Part shown: positions 1 through 7,924 of the stretch, piece by piece | How positions within the stretch are numbered: position 1 is the stretch's first letter | How the letters are laid out: each line of letters starts with the position of its first letter | Assembly: GCA_035416745.1 (NCBI GenBank) | Contig: DAOLNV010000032.1 | Location: 37,156-54,987 of the forward strand | Source: Candidatus Hydrogenedentota bacterium | GTDB lineage: Bacteria > Hydrogenedentota > Hydrogenedentia > Hydrogenedentales > SLHB01 | Reading direction: 5' to 3' | Length of the DNA stretch: 17,832 nt | Made by a program: the position numbers and the translations under genes | Notes under the pieces: model-generated | Database searches by the model: none | What the model was told of the DNA's origin: nothing | The model's input: the letters and a program-made list of their open reading frames with translations, nothing else

Positions 1-55
1 GGGATCGCCGGGCATCGTCTCGGCGCCGTTCCCCAATTGCCATGGTTTCGCATCC

Positions 56-79
56 CCGCGCCAACAGCGCGAAACATAC
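56..79. repeat. Dispersed 24-nt intergenic repeat, copy 1
   Basis: This 24-nt element contains CGCG, a short spacer and CGCG, followed by GAAACATAC. It recurs at 2031-2054 with a single mismatch. Both copies lie in the non-coding DNA flanking the sulfatase gene. The 1-269 stretch has no credible gene and appears to be REP-like intergenic DNA downstream of the sulfatase stop. Seen directly; the function is unknown. Confidence 0.55.
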
Positions 80-82
80 CAG

Positions 83-101
83 CCTGGCCTGAAGGGCCAG
101 G
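83..101. repeat. REP-like hairpin with TGAAG loop
   Basis: CCTGGCC and GGCCAGG form a perfect 7-bp stem around the loop TGAAG. A second, shorter palindrome with the same TGAAG loop (GCGC-TGAAG-GCGC) follows at about 125-137. Two different stems sharing one loop suggests a small family of intergenic palindromes rather than a terminator, since no T-run follows either one. They could still slow transcription arriving from the sulfatase gene. Confidence 0.5.
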
Positions 102-124
102 ATCATGCCCCCTCCAAACATCCA

Positions 125-137
125 GCGCTGAAGGCGC
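125..137. repeat. Second TGAAG-loop palindrome
   Basis: GCGC-TGAAG-GCGC is a 4-bp perfect stem with the same pentaloop as the hairpin at 83-101. It lies about 25 nt further on, in the same non-coding stretch. Its shortness alone would make it unremarkable; the shared loop is what makes it worth listing. Confidence 0.35.
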
Positions 138-269
138 GGTACATCTCGGCACACTGGCTGGATATACTGGATGTGGCGCACCACGGCTCTCGTGGCGGCG
201 TTGAACTGTGCGGCGCGCACGCGCCCGGCATGATCGGCAACCATCTGTTGCGGGTTCTCTGAGATGCCC

Positions 270-1670
270 CTACGGTAAACGGCCCCGTCCGCCCCTGCGC
301 CCGCCTCCCTGCCTCCAGAGCGGAGGAATGTTCTTAGCGTTCCACTCGTCGTACGCGGACTGCATCTCTTTGACGCGCTCCGGGTTTTCGGATGCCAGGT
401 CTGTCTTTTCCTCCATGTCGCCGGCAAGATTGTACAGTTGCGGCGAACCCTCCGCGAGTCTCAGCAGTTTCCAGTCGCCAACGCGCGCCGCCGACTGTTC
501 CCCGAAGCGCCAGAACAGGCTCTTGTGAGGCATGTCCTTCGCTTCCCCGCCCAGGTAGGGAAAAAGGTTGACACCGTCAAACTGAGCCTCCCGAGCGGCG
601 CCACCGGCCGCGGCAAGGGCGGTGGGGTGGATGTCCAGCGAGATCACCGGCCTATCGTCCACCTTGCCTGCGGGGATGCGACCCTTCCATTGCACAAGAA
701 ACGGCACCCGAATGCCGCCTTCCAGAACCTGTCCCTTGTATCCGCGCAATGGATTGTTGCAGGAAGTCGTTTTGAGTGTGGGCCCGCCGTTATCACTTAC
801 GAAGAAGACCAACGTCTGCTCTTCGAGCTCCAGTTCCCGCAGCTTTGCGAGCACCAGTCCGACACCGTCGTCCAGGGCCGACAACATCGCCGCAAACACT
901 TGCCGGTTCCTATCTTCGATAGCGCTGAACCGCGACAGGTATTTCTCGGGCGCTTCAAGCGGGCCATGAACCGCGTTAAACGGGAGATAAACAAAAAACG
1001 GTTCGCCGTGGTGGCGGTCGATAAATGCGGCGGCCTCTCGCGCAAACATGTCCGTCGTGTAGTCCACTTCGGATACCGGTTCGCTGCCGCGCAGGATGGG
1101 ATTCCTGCCGCCTTGCGAGGCGCTCAGGTAAGGATGCGCGCCCGCCAGGAATCCAAAGAACTCATCAAACCCCCGCTTCTGAGGGTGCGTCTCAGGCCGG
1201 TAGCCGAGATGCCATTTGCCGAACATGCCGGTCGCGTAACCCAGCGGCTTCAGGTTTTCTGCGAGTGTGGCCTCTGACAACGGGAGCCCGAACTCAGGAT
1301 TCGCCTGGTCCTCTCTGCCCGGATTGAACTCATGGCCAAACCGCTGCTGATACCGGCCTGTCATGAGCCCGGCACGCGTAGGACTGCACACCGGACACGA
1401 AACGTAACCGTTGGTGAAGCGGACCCCGCCGTGTGCAATCGAGTCGATGTTCGGGGTCGGAACGTCCTTGCACCCTTGCACGCCGAGCTCGGCGTAACCC
1501 AGGTCGTCGGCCAGGATGACCACAATATTGGGTTTCCGTGTCGCCGCCGTCCCGGCAGGCGGCTCCGGAGGCTTCGCCCCCTGGCTCTGTGCAAGGGCGA
1601 ACTGGTTGCCAAGGCCTGCGCCTCCGGCCAACAGCCCCAACGACGAAATCAAGAATTGCCGTCTCTTCAT
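270..1670 (-). CDS. Tat-exported arylsulfatase (Cys-type)
   Basis: A 466-residue sulfatase of the alkaline-phosphatase superfamily, which hydrolyses sulfate esters, probably on sulfated polysaccharides outside the cytoplasm. The N-terminus MKRRQFLISS with a following Ala/Gly/Leu stretch is a twin-arginine signal, with likely cleavage after ALA near residue 28. Asp55-Asp56 in VILADDLGY are metal ligands. C95-S-P-T-R99, followed by AGLMTGRY, is the sulfatase signature; Cys95 would be converted to formylglycine. GKWHLG, AVHGP and VSDNGG complete the active site, and PHKSLFWRFG leads into the C-terminal subdomain. The last residues are Gly/Arg-rich. The start at 1670 is chosen over the longer frame to 1724 because it opens with the Tat motif and has GAGAGG about 9 nt upstream. 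It stands alone, with no adjacent maturase. The family is certain; the substrate is unknown. Confidence 0.93.
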   Translation of the reverse strand: MKRRQFLISSLGLLAGGAGLGNQFALAQSQGAKPPEPPAGTAATRKPNIVVILADDLGYAELGVQGCKDVPTPNIDSIAHGGVRFTNGYVSCPVCSPTRAGLMTGRYQQRFGHEFNPGREDQANPEFGLPLSEATLAENLKPLGYATGMFGKWHLGYRPETHPQKRGFDEFFGFLAGAHPYLSASQGGRNPILRGSEPVSEVDYTTDMFAREAAAFIDRHHGEPFFVYLPFNAVHGPLEAPEKYLSRFSAIEDRNRQVFAAMLSALDDGVGLVLAKLRELELEEQTLVFFVSDNGGPTLKTTSCNNPLRGYKGQVLEGGIRVPFLVQWKGRIPAGKVDDRPVISLDIHPTALAAAGGAAREAQFDGVNLFPYLGGEAKDMPHKSLFWRFGEQSAARVGDWKLLRLAEGSPQLYNLAGDMEEKTDLASENPERVKEMQSAYDEWNAKNIPPLWRQGGGRRGGRGRLP

Positions 1671-2191
1671 GTGTGATGCCTCTCTACCGCCGCTGCTCCC
1701 CATCCGGACAACGCCACAGGGCATAACCGTGACCGGTTCCAGGCTCGATGCCCCTCTCTTCCCAGTATAACCCCATTTTCACACAAGAGGTTCCGCATGA
1801 TACAAGATAATGCAGCCGTGCTAGAGCCCAAGGATTGGTCAAATTCTTGAATAGACAGCATCCAACGAATGCCCACATCCATGACAGGTTCTTGCCAGTC
1901 GGCCGGTCGGGCCGTACGCCGACCCTGAGGATTGGGAAGATTACCTGCGTGACGGGACCCTCTCATGTATGACCAAGCCGGACGATGCGCTTGTCATGAG
2001 ACATACCCGTACGGCCTGGCCTTCCGTATCCCGCGCCAACGGCGCGAAACATACACGAACGGCGTCCCTTGGGTCCCTGCGTTTTCCACCAGATAAAATC
2101 GCTACAGTGCCCGGCCGGTCTTGATCCACCCGCTCTGGCTATGTAATGTGGGCGCTTCACCGGCAGGGCAAAGCACGATCGGGGAGTCCAC
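1671..2191. other. Non-coding stretch between divergent genes
   Basis: About 520 nt between the sulfatase start and the 2192 gene. The open frames here are short and lack coding character. It holds a palindromic repeat (2031-2054) and a related block nearby at about 2000-2018 (ACATACCCGTACGGCCTGG resembles the sequence following the repeat). A TATACT-like -10 sits on the minus strand at 1764-1769 for the sulfatase, without a convincing -35. I see no RNA gene. Confidence 0.5.
2031..2054. repeat. Dispersed 24-nt intergenic repeat, copy 2
   Basis: This copy matches 56-79 at 23 of 24 positions. Its first part is a perfect palindrome, CGCGCC-AAC-GGCGCG (2032-2046), followed by the conserved tail GAAACATAC. 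The palindrome plus fixed tail resembles REP-type elements. No nearby transposase is present to confirm that. Confidence 0.55.
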
Positions 2192-4201
2192 ATGTCTCAG
2201 GAAAACCAGCACCCACTTGCCAAGGCCGATGCGCTGTACCGCCGCGGCCGCTACGATGAGGCGCTGACCGAGATCGCGCGCGTGCAGGCGGGCCAGCCCC
2301 CAAACGCCGACGTGCTGTTTCTCCAGGCGCTGTGTCTTCACGGGGCGGGACGCATCAACGAGGCACTGGACCGCTGTAAACAGCTTGGCAGGGAATTTCA
2401 CGATCACCGCGTGCAAACCCTGCAGGCACGCATAGACGTCCAACTCCCGCCCGAAGCGTACATGGCCCCCAGACGAAAGCGCCTGAACTGGAAGCGGCCA
2501 CTCAAGTGGGCTGCTGTCCTGGGTATGGTTGTTGCCATTGTCGCGCTGGTCCCGTACGCCCTTGACCGGTTTGCCGAGGGCGCGGGACGCCTCTGGACCG
2601 TGCCCCTTAGACCAGGGCTGCTCCCGCCCATGAGCGACAGCCCGCCCTCCAAGCTCTCTGACAACCAGTTCACGGCGGCCGGGCAGACATGGCTCGAGCA
2701 GTGGGCCAGCAACCCCCTGCCGGACTGGCAACATGCCGCAAAAGTGACCGCCCCGCGAGTGTGCCTGGCCAAGCTGGCTCTTGGGCGCGACGTGCCCGAA
2801 GTGAATGTCTATCTTCAATCCCAGGTCCCCAGTAGAAACAGCGGTTCCAGCTGGAGACTGGGTCCCCTCCAACACGCAGGCGATTACGATTTCGCCGAGG
2901 TCACGCTCACGACGCTGCTCTACGTGTTTGGCGGGGACCCCGATCGCCTGTATCCCGAAACCGTCGACCACATTGTCAACGTGCTGCTCATCGAAGAGGG
3001 CGGCAAAGCTCGAGTCAAGGTACCGGGTTCATATGGAATGGTGATCGAAACCGAAAACCACCACCTTATGACCGAGGGAAGCCGTTACCTCAAGAACCAG
3101 TGGCTTTTCTCCCACGGCAATACCGACTCCAAGTACAACAACCAGGCCAACGGCCTCGAAACATGGCTGAAAGGCTACCTGCAGCAAATGATCGACGAGG
3201 GCGTGTATGAGTTCAATTCTCAGCCATACATTGGCTACACGATCCAGGCGCTGCTCAATCTCGAGGCATTCCCGGATTCCAGCGAAATCACCTCCCGTGC
3301 GCGTTACGTGCTCGACATCATCAACTACCAGTACGCCTTGGGCAGCCTCGAGCTCCGGCGTTTGGCCCCGTTTCGCAGGCAGACCCGTCACGCCGAAGAC
3401 ACGGCATTGAACCACGACTACAACACCGAGGTCATGTCCGTGTGGACATCGCGCCCAGCCGGCGGCTCGCCCGACGCCTCCATGCACGCGAACGATGGCA
3501 CCCAGGGAATTATCGCTGAACTCTGCCCATACCGCCCTCCTGACGACGTTCTCACCTGGACCATCGACAAGCGCGCCGACTACTTTGTTCAATTTGGGCG
3601 CGGACCCTATGCCAGCCCCGAACTTTACAGCGGCGGCCCCGGCTATCTCTTGTCCGCCGGCGGCGTGCATCGCGGCAAACGTTCCATGATCGCGGCACGG
3701 CCCATCAGCCTCATCCTGAACGACGGGGCAACCGACCTGATGCAATGCTTTCACATTCGCGGCAAGGGGAACTGGGAAGACTGGAACAACACGGGGGTGC
3801 ACAGGCATTTCGCCTGCGGAACAGCGCCGGTCGCGGTCCCCGAACAGTATGCTCCGGCCGCTCAGGCACAAGGATGGGCGGTGTTCCGGCCCGAAGCGGC
3901 GCCCGAGCTTTCGATTGCAGTATTCAGCGCGGACGATTTCGGATTGATCGCGCTGTTCCCCGGAGAGACCCTGCTTCCGCAGTCCCTGCTCGAAGAGTTG
4001 CAGACCGTCAACCCCGACGCCCAAACCTTGAAACACACGTTCCACTGGCTCGACGGTCGCTCCCTTAGTTACGTCCCGAATGCCCCGAAGGGCACCTGGG
4101 TCATCGAAAGTGTAGATGGCGTTTCCGTGGACCGCGATTATGATTCTTGGCCTCACGTGGACGGAGACCCACCCCTGATCTCTTTCCACCGGCGGCTTTG
4201 A
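2192..4201 (+). CDS. Uncharacterised TPR-like, single-TM protein
   Basis: 669 residues; I do not recognise the family of the main domain. Residues 8-66 look like TPR-type helical repeats (ALYRRGRYDEALTEIAR, then ALCLHGAGRINEALDRC). A basic stretch (RRKRLNWKRPLK, about 94-105) precedes one hydrophobic helix at about 106-123, so the N-terminus is probably cytoplasmic and the remaining 540 residues outside the inner membrane. The large C-terminal part carries IETENHHLM (285-293), several Trp/Tyr-rich helical segments and NHDYNTEVMSVW. This could suit an alpha/alpha-toroid enzyme of the polysaccharide-lyase kind, but that is a guess. The ATG at 2192 has GGGGAG 6 nt upstream. The gene is transcribed alone; the next gene has its own promoter. 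Confidence 0.85.
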   Translation: MSQENQHPLAKADALYRRGRYDEALTEIARVQAGQPPNADVLFLQALCLHGAGRINEALDRCKQLGREFHDHRVQTLQARIDVQLPPEAYMAPRRKRLNWKRPLKWAAVLGMVVAIVALVPYALDRFAEGAGRLWTVPLRPGLLPPMSDSPPSKLSDNQFTAAGQTWLEQWASNPLPDWQHAAKVTAPRVCLAKLALGRDVPEVNVYLQSQVPSRNSGSSWRLGPLQHAGDYDFAEVTLTTLLYVFGGDPDRLYPETVDHIVNVLLIEEGGKARVKVPGSYGMVIETENHHLMTEGSRYLKNQWLFSHGNTDSKYNNQANGLETWLKGYLQQMIDEGVYEFNSQPYIGYTIQALLNLEAFPDSSEITSRARYVLDIINYQYALGSLELRRLAPFRRQTRHAEDTALNHDYNTEVMSVWTSRPAGGSPDASMHANDGTQGIIAELCPYRPPDDVLTWTIDKRADYFVQFGRGPYASPELYSGGPGYLLSAGGVHRGKRSMIAARPISLILNDGATDLMQCFHIRGKGNWEDWNNTGVHRHFACGTAPVAVPEQYAPAAQAQGWAVFRPEAAPELSIAVFSADDFGLIALFPGETLLPQSLLEELQTVNPDAQTLKHTFHWLDGRSLSYVPNAPKGTWVIESVDGVSVDRDYDSWPHVDGDPPLISFHRRL

Positions 4202-4307
4202 GGACGCAACGGGAAGCCGGCTCGAAGCCCGCACCACAAGCAAGTCCGCCTGGTCCGAGAGGTATGAGCCACAGGCGGGAATGCTCACGGCGCCAGAACG
4301 TAATATG

Positions 4308-4339
4308 AACCGCTGCGCTGTATGACGAACAGCGCGGTT
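4308..4339 (+). terminator. GC-rich hairpin, possible terminator
   Basis: AACCGC-(TGC bulge)-GCTGT pairs with ACAGCGCGGTT around a 7-nt loop, giving 11 paired bases between the 2192-4201 gene and mutL. No clean T-run follows (CTTGCGCGG), so intrinsic termination is uncertain. Confidence 0.35.
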
Positions 4340-4356
4340 CTTGCGCGGTTGGTATC

Positions 4357-4385
4357 TTGCGGCGGTTCACATGCTTCAATACAAT
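4357..4385 (+). promoter_or_regulatory. Sigma-70-type promoter for mutL-miaA
   Basis: TTGCGG (4357-4362), a 17-nt spacer and TACAAT (4380-4385) fit a housekeeping promoter. The predicted transcript start is near 4392. That excludes in-frame starts at 4341 and 4371 and supports the mutL ATG at 4416. Confidence 0.5.
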
Positions 4386-4415
4386 GACTCCCCTACGGCA
4401 ACGCAGGTGTCTCGA

Positions 4416-6302
4416 ATGACTGTCAGAAAACACGACATACGCCCCGTGCGGGTGCTTCCCGAGGACGTGGCCAACAAGATCGCCGCCGGCGAGGTCGTCG
4501 AGCGGCCCGGCTCCGTCGTCAAGGAACTCATCGAGAACTCCTTGGACGCCGGGGCTAGCCGTATCATCGTACGACTTGTAGCCGCAGGACGGCGCACTAT
4601 TGAAGTGATCGATAACGGTTGCGGCATGAACGAGCAGGACGCCCTGCTCGCCATCGAACGGCATGCCACAAGCAAGATCCGCAAGGCCGACGATATCGAC
4701 AACGTGGTGACCATGGGCTTCCGGGGGGAAGCGCTTCCCAGCATCGCTTCGGTGTCGCGTTTCGAACTGGTCACGCGCCGTCCGGATGACCCTCACGCCA
4801 CACGAATACGCATCGAAGGCGGCGTTCTGCGCGACGTGTCGCAGACCTCTGCGCCCCCAGGCACCCGCGTCACCGTCAACAGGCTGTATTTCAACACCCC
4901 CGTGCGCGCCAAGTTCTTGAAAGGAATCACCACCGAACTCAGCCAGGCCATCGATATCGTCCAGCGCCACGCCCTTGCCGCGCCCGGCGTCGCGTTTCAA
5001 TTCCTGCACAATGAAAAAGTCCTGTTCAACATCCCCGAGCACGCCACTCTCCTCGAGCGCATCGCACTGATATGGGGACTCGGGTTCGTGGATGACCTCG
5101 TCGAATTTGACGGAGAAGGGGAGGGGCTGGCCTTCGCGGGCTATATCGGAACCCCCTCGCTGACCCGTTCCGCCCGGAGCCACCAGTATTTCTTCTTTAA
5201 TGCACGCCCCGTCGTCAACAGAAGCCTGCAATACGGCTTCGAAGACGGCTATCGCGGTCTGCTGACGGTTGGGCGCCGTCCCGTAGGCATCATTCTCGCA
5301 ACCGCCTCACCGCGTCTGGTGGATGTGAACATCCATCCCGCAAAACGAGAAATCCGGTTTCGCGATGAGCATGCGGCACGGAACGCAGTCCGCGACGCCG
5401 TCCGCACCCGCTTGGAACGGCTGACCAGGGCCGCCAGGTCCGTCCCTGTTTCCTCAGAACGTGGCGAGTCCCACGAAACCGTTTCCACCGGCGTAACCGC
5501 GAATTGGCCGCACCAGCCCGCCGCGCAGACCGAAGACCTGCCCGGAGACCAGCAGCAAACGCGCCACCAAGCCACTGCTACGGCACCCTCTTCAACCATG
5601 TCACAGCCGGCTCTCGACCCGCTGCCGCCCGCACAGACGGAATTCGCCGGCGTGCCTGCAGGGGGCGGCGGCGAAACAGTCCCCGAGATCGAGCCCCGAG
5701 CCTTCTACGCCTCCCTGGGACGCGTCGGCGAGGTGCCCCTGCAGATCTTCGACACCTACCTTCTCGTCCCGGAAGAAGACCGGCTCCTGATCATCGATCA
5801 GCACGCCCTCCACGAACGCCTCACCTACGACAATCTGCTCGCGGACCTGCAGGATGCCGACTATCAGGCCCAACAACTGGTCGTTCCCATTCTTATCGAT
5901 GTTCCCCCATCGTACGTCAAGATCCTGCAGGAACACATCGACCTCTTCTCGAAACTCGGGATCGAACTCGAACCGTTCGGAGACAACACTTTCCAGGTGA
6001 CTGCGTTGTGCCACCTCTACGAAGATGCCTGCATCCCCAATACCGTGCACCGCGTGCTTGACACATTGGCCCAGGGCGACCTGTTTAATCATGAGGAAAT
6101 CGTATCCGACCTCCTGCGCCTCACCCTGGAAGCATGCCGAAGCTCCGTGAAGGCAGGGGACCGCTTGTCGGTCGAAGAACGCCGGGAACTTCTCGAGGGA
6201 TTCAGGCGTCTGCGTCCGCCCTACACCTGTCCTCATGGACGTCCCATCATTACCGAACTGACCCAATTGCAGATGGAGAAGAGTTTTCGGAGGCGGCAGT
6301 GA
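4416..6302 (+). CDS. mutL: DNA mismatch repair protein MutL (endonuclease type)
   Basis: 628 residues, usual for MutL. It links mismatch recognition by MutS to strand nicking or removal. The GHKL ATPase motifs are intact: ELIENSLDAG (37-46), DNGCGM (66-71), GFRGEAL (101-107) and APPGTRVTVNRLYFNTP further on. A Pro/Gln/Thr-rich linker (about 345-430) separates the C-terminal dimerisation domain. That domain has endonuclease-type motifs: DQHALHERLTYD (461-472), ACRSSVKAG (573-581), CPHGRP (605-610) and a C-terminal FRR (624-626). In DQHA-x2-E-x4-E the last Glu is Asp here (D472). A nicking MutL suggests mismatch repair that does not depend on MutH/Dam. The ATG at 4416 follows AGG at about 8 nt and the promoter at 4357-4385. 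It overlaps miaA by 4 nt. Confidence 0.96.
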   Translation: MTVRKHDIRPVRVLPEDVANKIAAGEVVERPGSVVKELIENSLDAGASRIIVRLVAAGRRTIEVIDNGCGMNEQDALLAIERHATSKIRKADDIDNVVTMGFRGEALPSIASVSRFELVTRRPDDPHATRIRIEGGVLRDVSQTSAPPGTRVTVNRLYFNTPVRAKFLKGITTELSQAIDIVQRHALAAPGVAFQFLHNEKVLFNIPEHATLLERIALIWGLGFVDDLVEFDGEGEGLAFAGYIGTPSLTRSARSHQYFFFNARPVVNRSLQYGFEDGYRGLLTVGRRPVGIILATASPRLVDVNIHPAKREIRFRDEHAARNAVRDAVRTRLERLTRAARSVPVSSERGESHETVSTGVTANWPHQPAAQTEDLPGDQQQTRHQATATAPSSTMSQPALDPLPPAQTEFAGVPAGGGGETVPEIEPRAFYASLGRVGEVPLQIFDTYLLVPEEDRLLIIDQHALHERLTYDNLLADLQDADYQAQQLVVPILIDVPPSYVKILQEHIDLFSKLGIELEPFGDNTFQVTALCHLYEDACIPNTVHRVLDTLAQGDLFNHEEIVSDLLRLTLEACRSSVKAGDRLSVEERRELLEGFRRLRPPYTCPHGRPIITELTQLQMEKSFRRRQ

Positions 6303-7216
6303 GGAACGTGATCGCCGTCGTTGGCCCCACCGCCTCGGGGAAAACGGCGCTGGCCCTCGAATTGGCGATTCGTCTTGACTCCGAGATTGTCTCAGCCGAC
6401 TCCATGCAGGTCTACCGGGGCATGGAGATCGGCACGGCCGCTCCCACCCACGAGGAACAGTCCATCGCAAGACACCATTTCGTGAGCATTCTCGACCCCG
6501 GCGCCGATTTTTCGGCCGGGATGTTCCAGCGCATGGCGCGCGAGGTGGTCGAAAACCTCAACGCCCGAGGAAAAGTCGCGGTTGTCGCAGGAGGCGCGGG
6601 CCTCTATGTGCGCGCTCTCATCGAGGGACTCTTTCCCGGGCCCGAAAAAGACAATGCGATCCGTGCGCGGTTACACCGGGAAGCGGAGGAGTGTGGAGTG
6701 CCGCCGCTCTACGCGCGTCTGCAGGCCTGCGACCCTGAGTATGCGTTTGTCATAAACGCGAATGATCTCCGCCGGATCGTCCGCGCCCTCGAGGTGTTCG
6801 AATTGACGGGACAGCCTTTGTCCATGCTGCATGCCGAACACAAGGAGGCCGCCATGCCGCTCGACGCCGTTCAGGTCGCCTTCGACTGGCCGCGAGACGA
6901 ACTCTACGCCCGCATCGATGCGCGAGTAGAACGAATGCTCCAGCAGGGCTTCATTGGCGAGGTGCAGGCCCTGTTGAGCGCCGGTTACGAGAAACATCTC
7001 CACCGGTTGCGTTCGCTCGGTTATCGCGAGTTCGCTGATTATCTCGCCGGCAGAAAAGCGTATGACGAGGCCGTCGAAGCAATGAAACAGAATACGCGGC
7101 GCTTTGCCAAACGCCAACTCACGTGGTTTCGTTCCGACCCGGACATCTATTGGATGAAGGCCGAACCGGGACGCTCCATCTCCGCCTACGCGGACGAGGC
7201 GCTGAGCCTGTTGTAG
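6299..7216 (+). CDS. miaA: tRNA dimethylallyltransferase MiaA
   Basis: 305 residues, normal for MiaA. It transfers a dimethylallyl group from DMAPP to N6 of A37 in tRNAs reading UNN codons. GPTASGKT (9-16) is the P-loop. SADSMQVYRGMEIGTA, HHFVSILDP, NDLRRIVRALEV, RSLGYREF and QNTRRFAKRQLTWFR are the family blocks in order. The usual GGTGLY is GGAGLY here. The start is GTG at 6299, overlapping the mutL stop as GTGA, with GGAGG 5 nt upstream inside the mutL end. This overlap implies translational coupling. mutL-miaA adjacency is common in bacteria. Confidence 0.96.
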   Translation: MRNVIAVVGPTASGKTALALELAIRLDSEIVSADSMQVYRGMEIGTAAPTHEEQSIARHHFVSILDPGADFSAGMFQRMAREVVENLNARGKVAVVAGGAGLYVRALIEGLFPGPEKDNAIRARLHREAEECGVPPLYARLQACDPEYAFVINANDLRRIVRALEVFELTGQPLSMLHAEHKEAAMPLDAVQVAFDWPRDELYARIDARVERMLQQGFIGEVQALLSAGYEKHLHRLRSLGYREFADYLAGRKAYDEAVEAMKQNTRRFAKRQLTWFRSDPDIYWMKAEPGRSISAYADEALSLL

Positions 7217-7231
7217 AGCCGGCCGGACGCG

Positions 7232-7807
7232 TCAGGGCTCCAAATGGCAACGGAGGATCCCCGCCTCGGTCACGATCACGTCCATTGGCACGTCATGGGC
7301 CGCTACGGGAATCTCCGGCACCAGCTGCATCGCATACGCCACGGCGATCTTGGTCCCCGGAAATCCCGCAAGAAACCGGTCAAAGTACCCTCCGCCATAT
7401 CCAATACGCCATCCCGCCTTCGTAAACGCCAGACCCGGCACAAGCACAACGCTGTTCGCCGGCGGCGGCGTATCGCGCCGGTATTCAGGTCGAGGCTCCA
7501 GCACGCCGAAAGCCGACGTCTCGAGCTCGTCCATCGATTCCAGGCGGGACCAGACCATCTGGCCTTTCCCCAGGGTAGCCGGCACCAGCACCGGCCGCGG
7601 CCCCCCAAGCAAGCGCTCGACCAACGGTTTTGTGTCGACTTCGTTGTCTTTCGACGCCACGTAAGTCAGTATCGCCCGCGCGGCCTCGAACTCGGGCAAC
7701 GTCTCCACCCGTGCGCATATCGCCGCGCTGTTCGCCGTCGCCTCGCCCGGGGGCAGGGCTCGACGCGCCGCAAGCAACCCCCGTCGGATCGTCTTCTTGT
7801 CGAGCAT
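7232..7807 (-). CDS. fthC: 5-formyltetrahydrofolate cyclo-ligase
   Basis: 191 residues, typical for the 5-FCL/YgfA family. It uses ATP to convert 5-formyl-THF to 5,10-methenyl-THF in one-carbon metabolism. Family marks are the basic N-terminal region with RRALPP, VLVPGLAFTK (121-130), GYGGGYFDRF (136-145) and HDVPMDVIVTE near the C-terminus. The ATG at 7807 gives a typical N-terminus. The gene is convergent with miaA (15 nt between stops). It has its own well-formed promoter at 7855-7883, divergent from the DUF4015 gene. fthC is a common synonym of ygfA. Confidence 0.95.
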   Translation of the reverse strand: MLDKKTIRRGLLAARRALPPGEATANSAAICARVETLPEFEAARAILTYVASKDNEVDTKPLVERLLGGPRPVLVPATLGKGQMVWSRLESMDELETSAFGVLEPRPEYRRDTPPPANSVVLVPGLAFTKAGWRIGYGGGYFDRFLAGFPGTKIAVAYAMQLVPEIPVAAHDVPMDVIVTEAGILRCHLEP

Positions 7808-7854
7808 GTTTCTTCAGCCTCAATTGCCAATACAATGGTGGTAACTCTTGCGTC

Positions 7855-7883
7855 CTTATACAAGCCGGCGCGGACTCTGTCAA
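7855..7883 (-). promoter_or_regulatory. Sigma-70 promoter for fthC
   Basis: On the minus strand, TTGACA (7883-7878) is a perfect -35, followed by a 17-nt spacer and TATAAG (7860-7855). Transcription would start near 7848, about 40 nt before the ATG. The best-formed housekeeping promoter in the window. Confidence 0.65.
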
Positions 7884-7909
7884 TGCGCTCCTGCAGGGGG
7901 GCACGCACA

Positions 7910-7918
7910 TGCTATAAT
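7910..7918 (+). promoter_or_regulatory. Extended -10 promoter for the leader RNA
   Basis: TGCTATAAT is a perfect extended -10 (TGn plus TATAAT at 7913-7918). There is no good -35 at 16-18 nt, which extended -10 promoters tolerate. The start would be near A7925. It diverges from the fthC promoter with roughly 30 bp between them. Confidence 0.6.
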
Positions 7919-7924
7919 GTTTTC

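Noticed and set aside
438..1277. Plus-strand open frame opposite the sulfatase
   Set aside because: The sulfatase on the other strand is unmistakable; this frame shows no protein family.
3029..4288. Long antisense open frame opposite the 669-residue gene
   Set aside because: It mirrors codon bias of the plus-strand gene, has no recognisable domain and no ribosome binding site that stands out.
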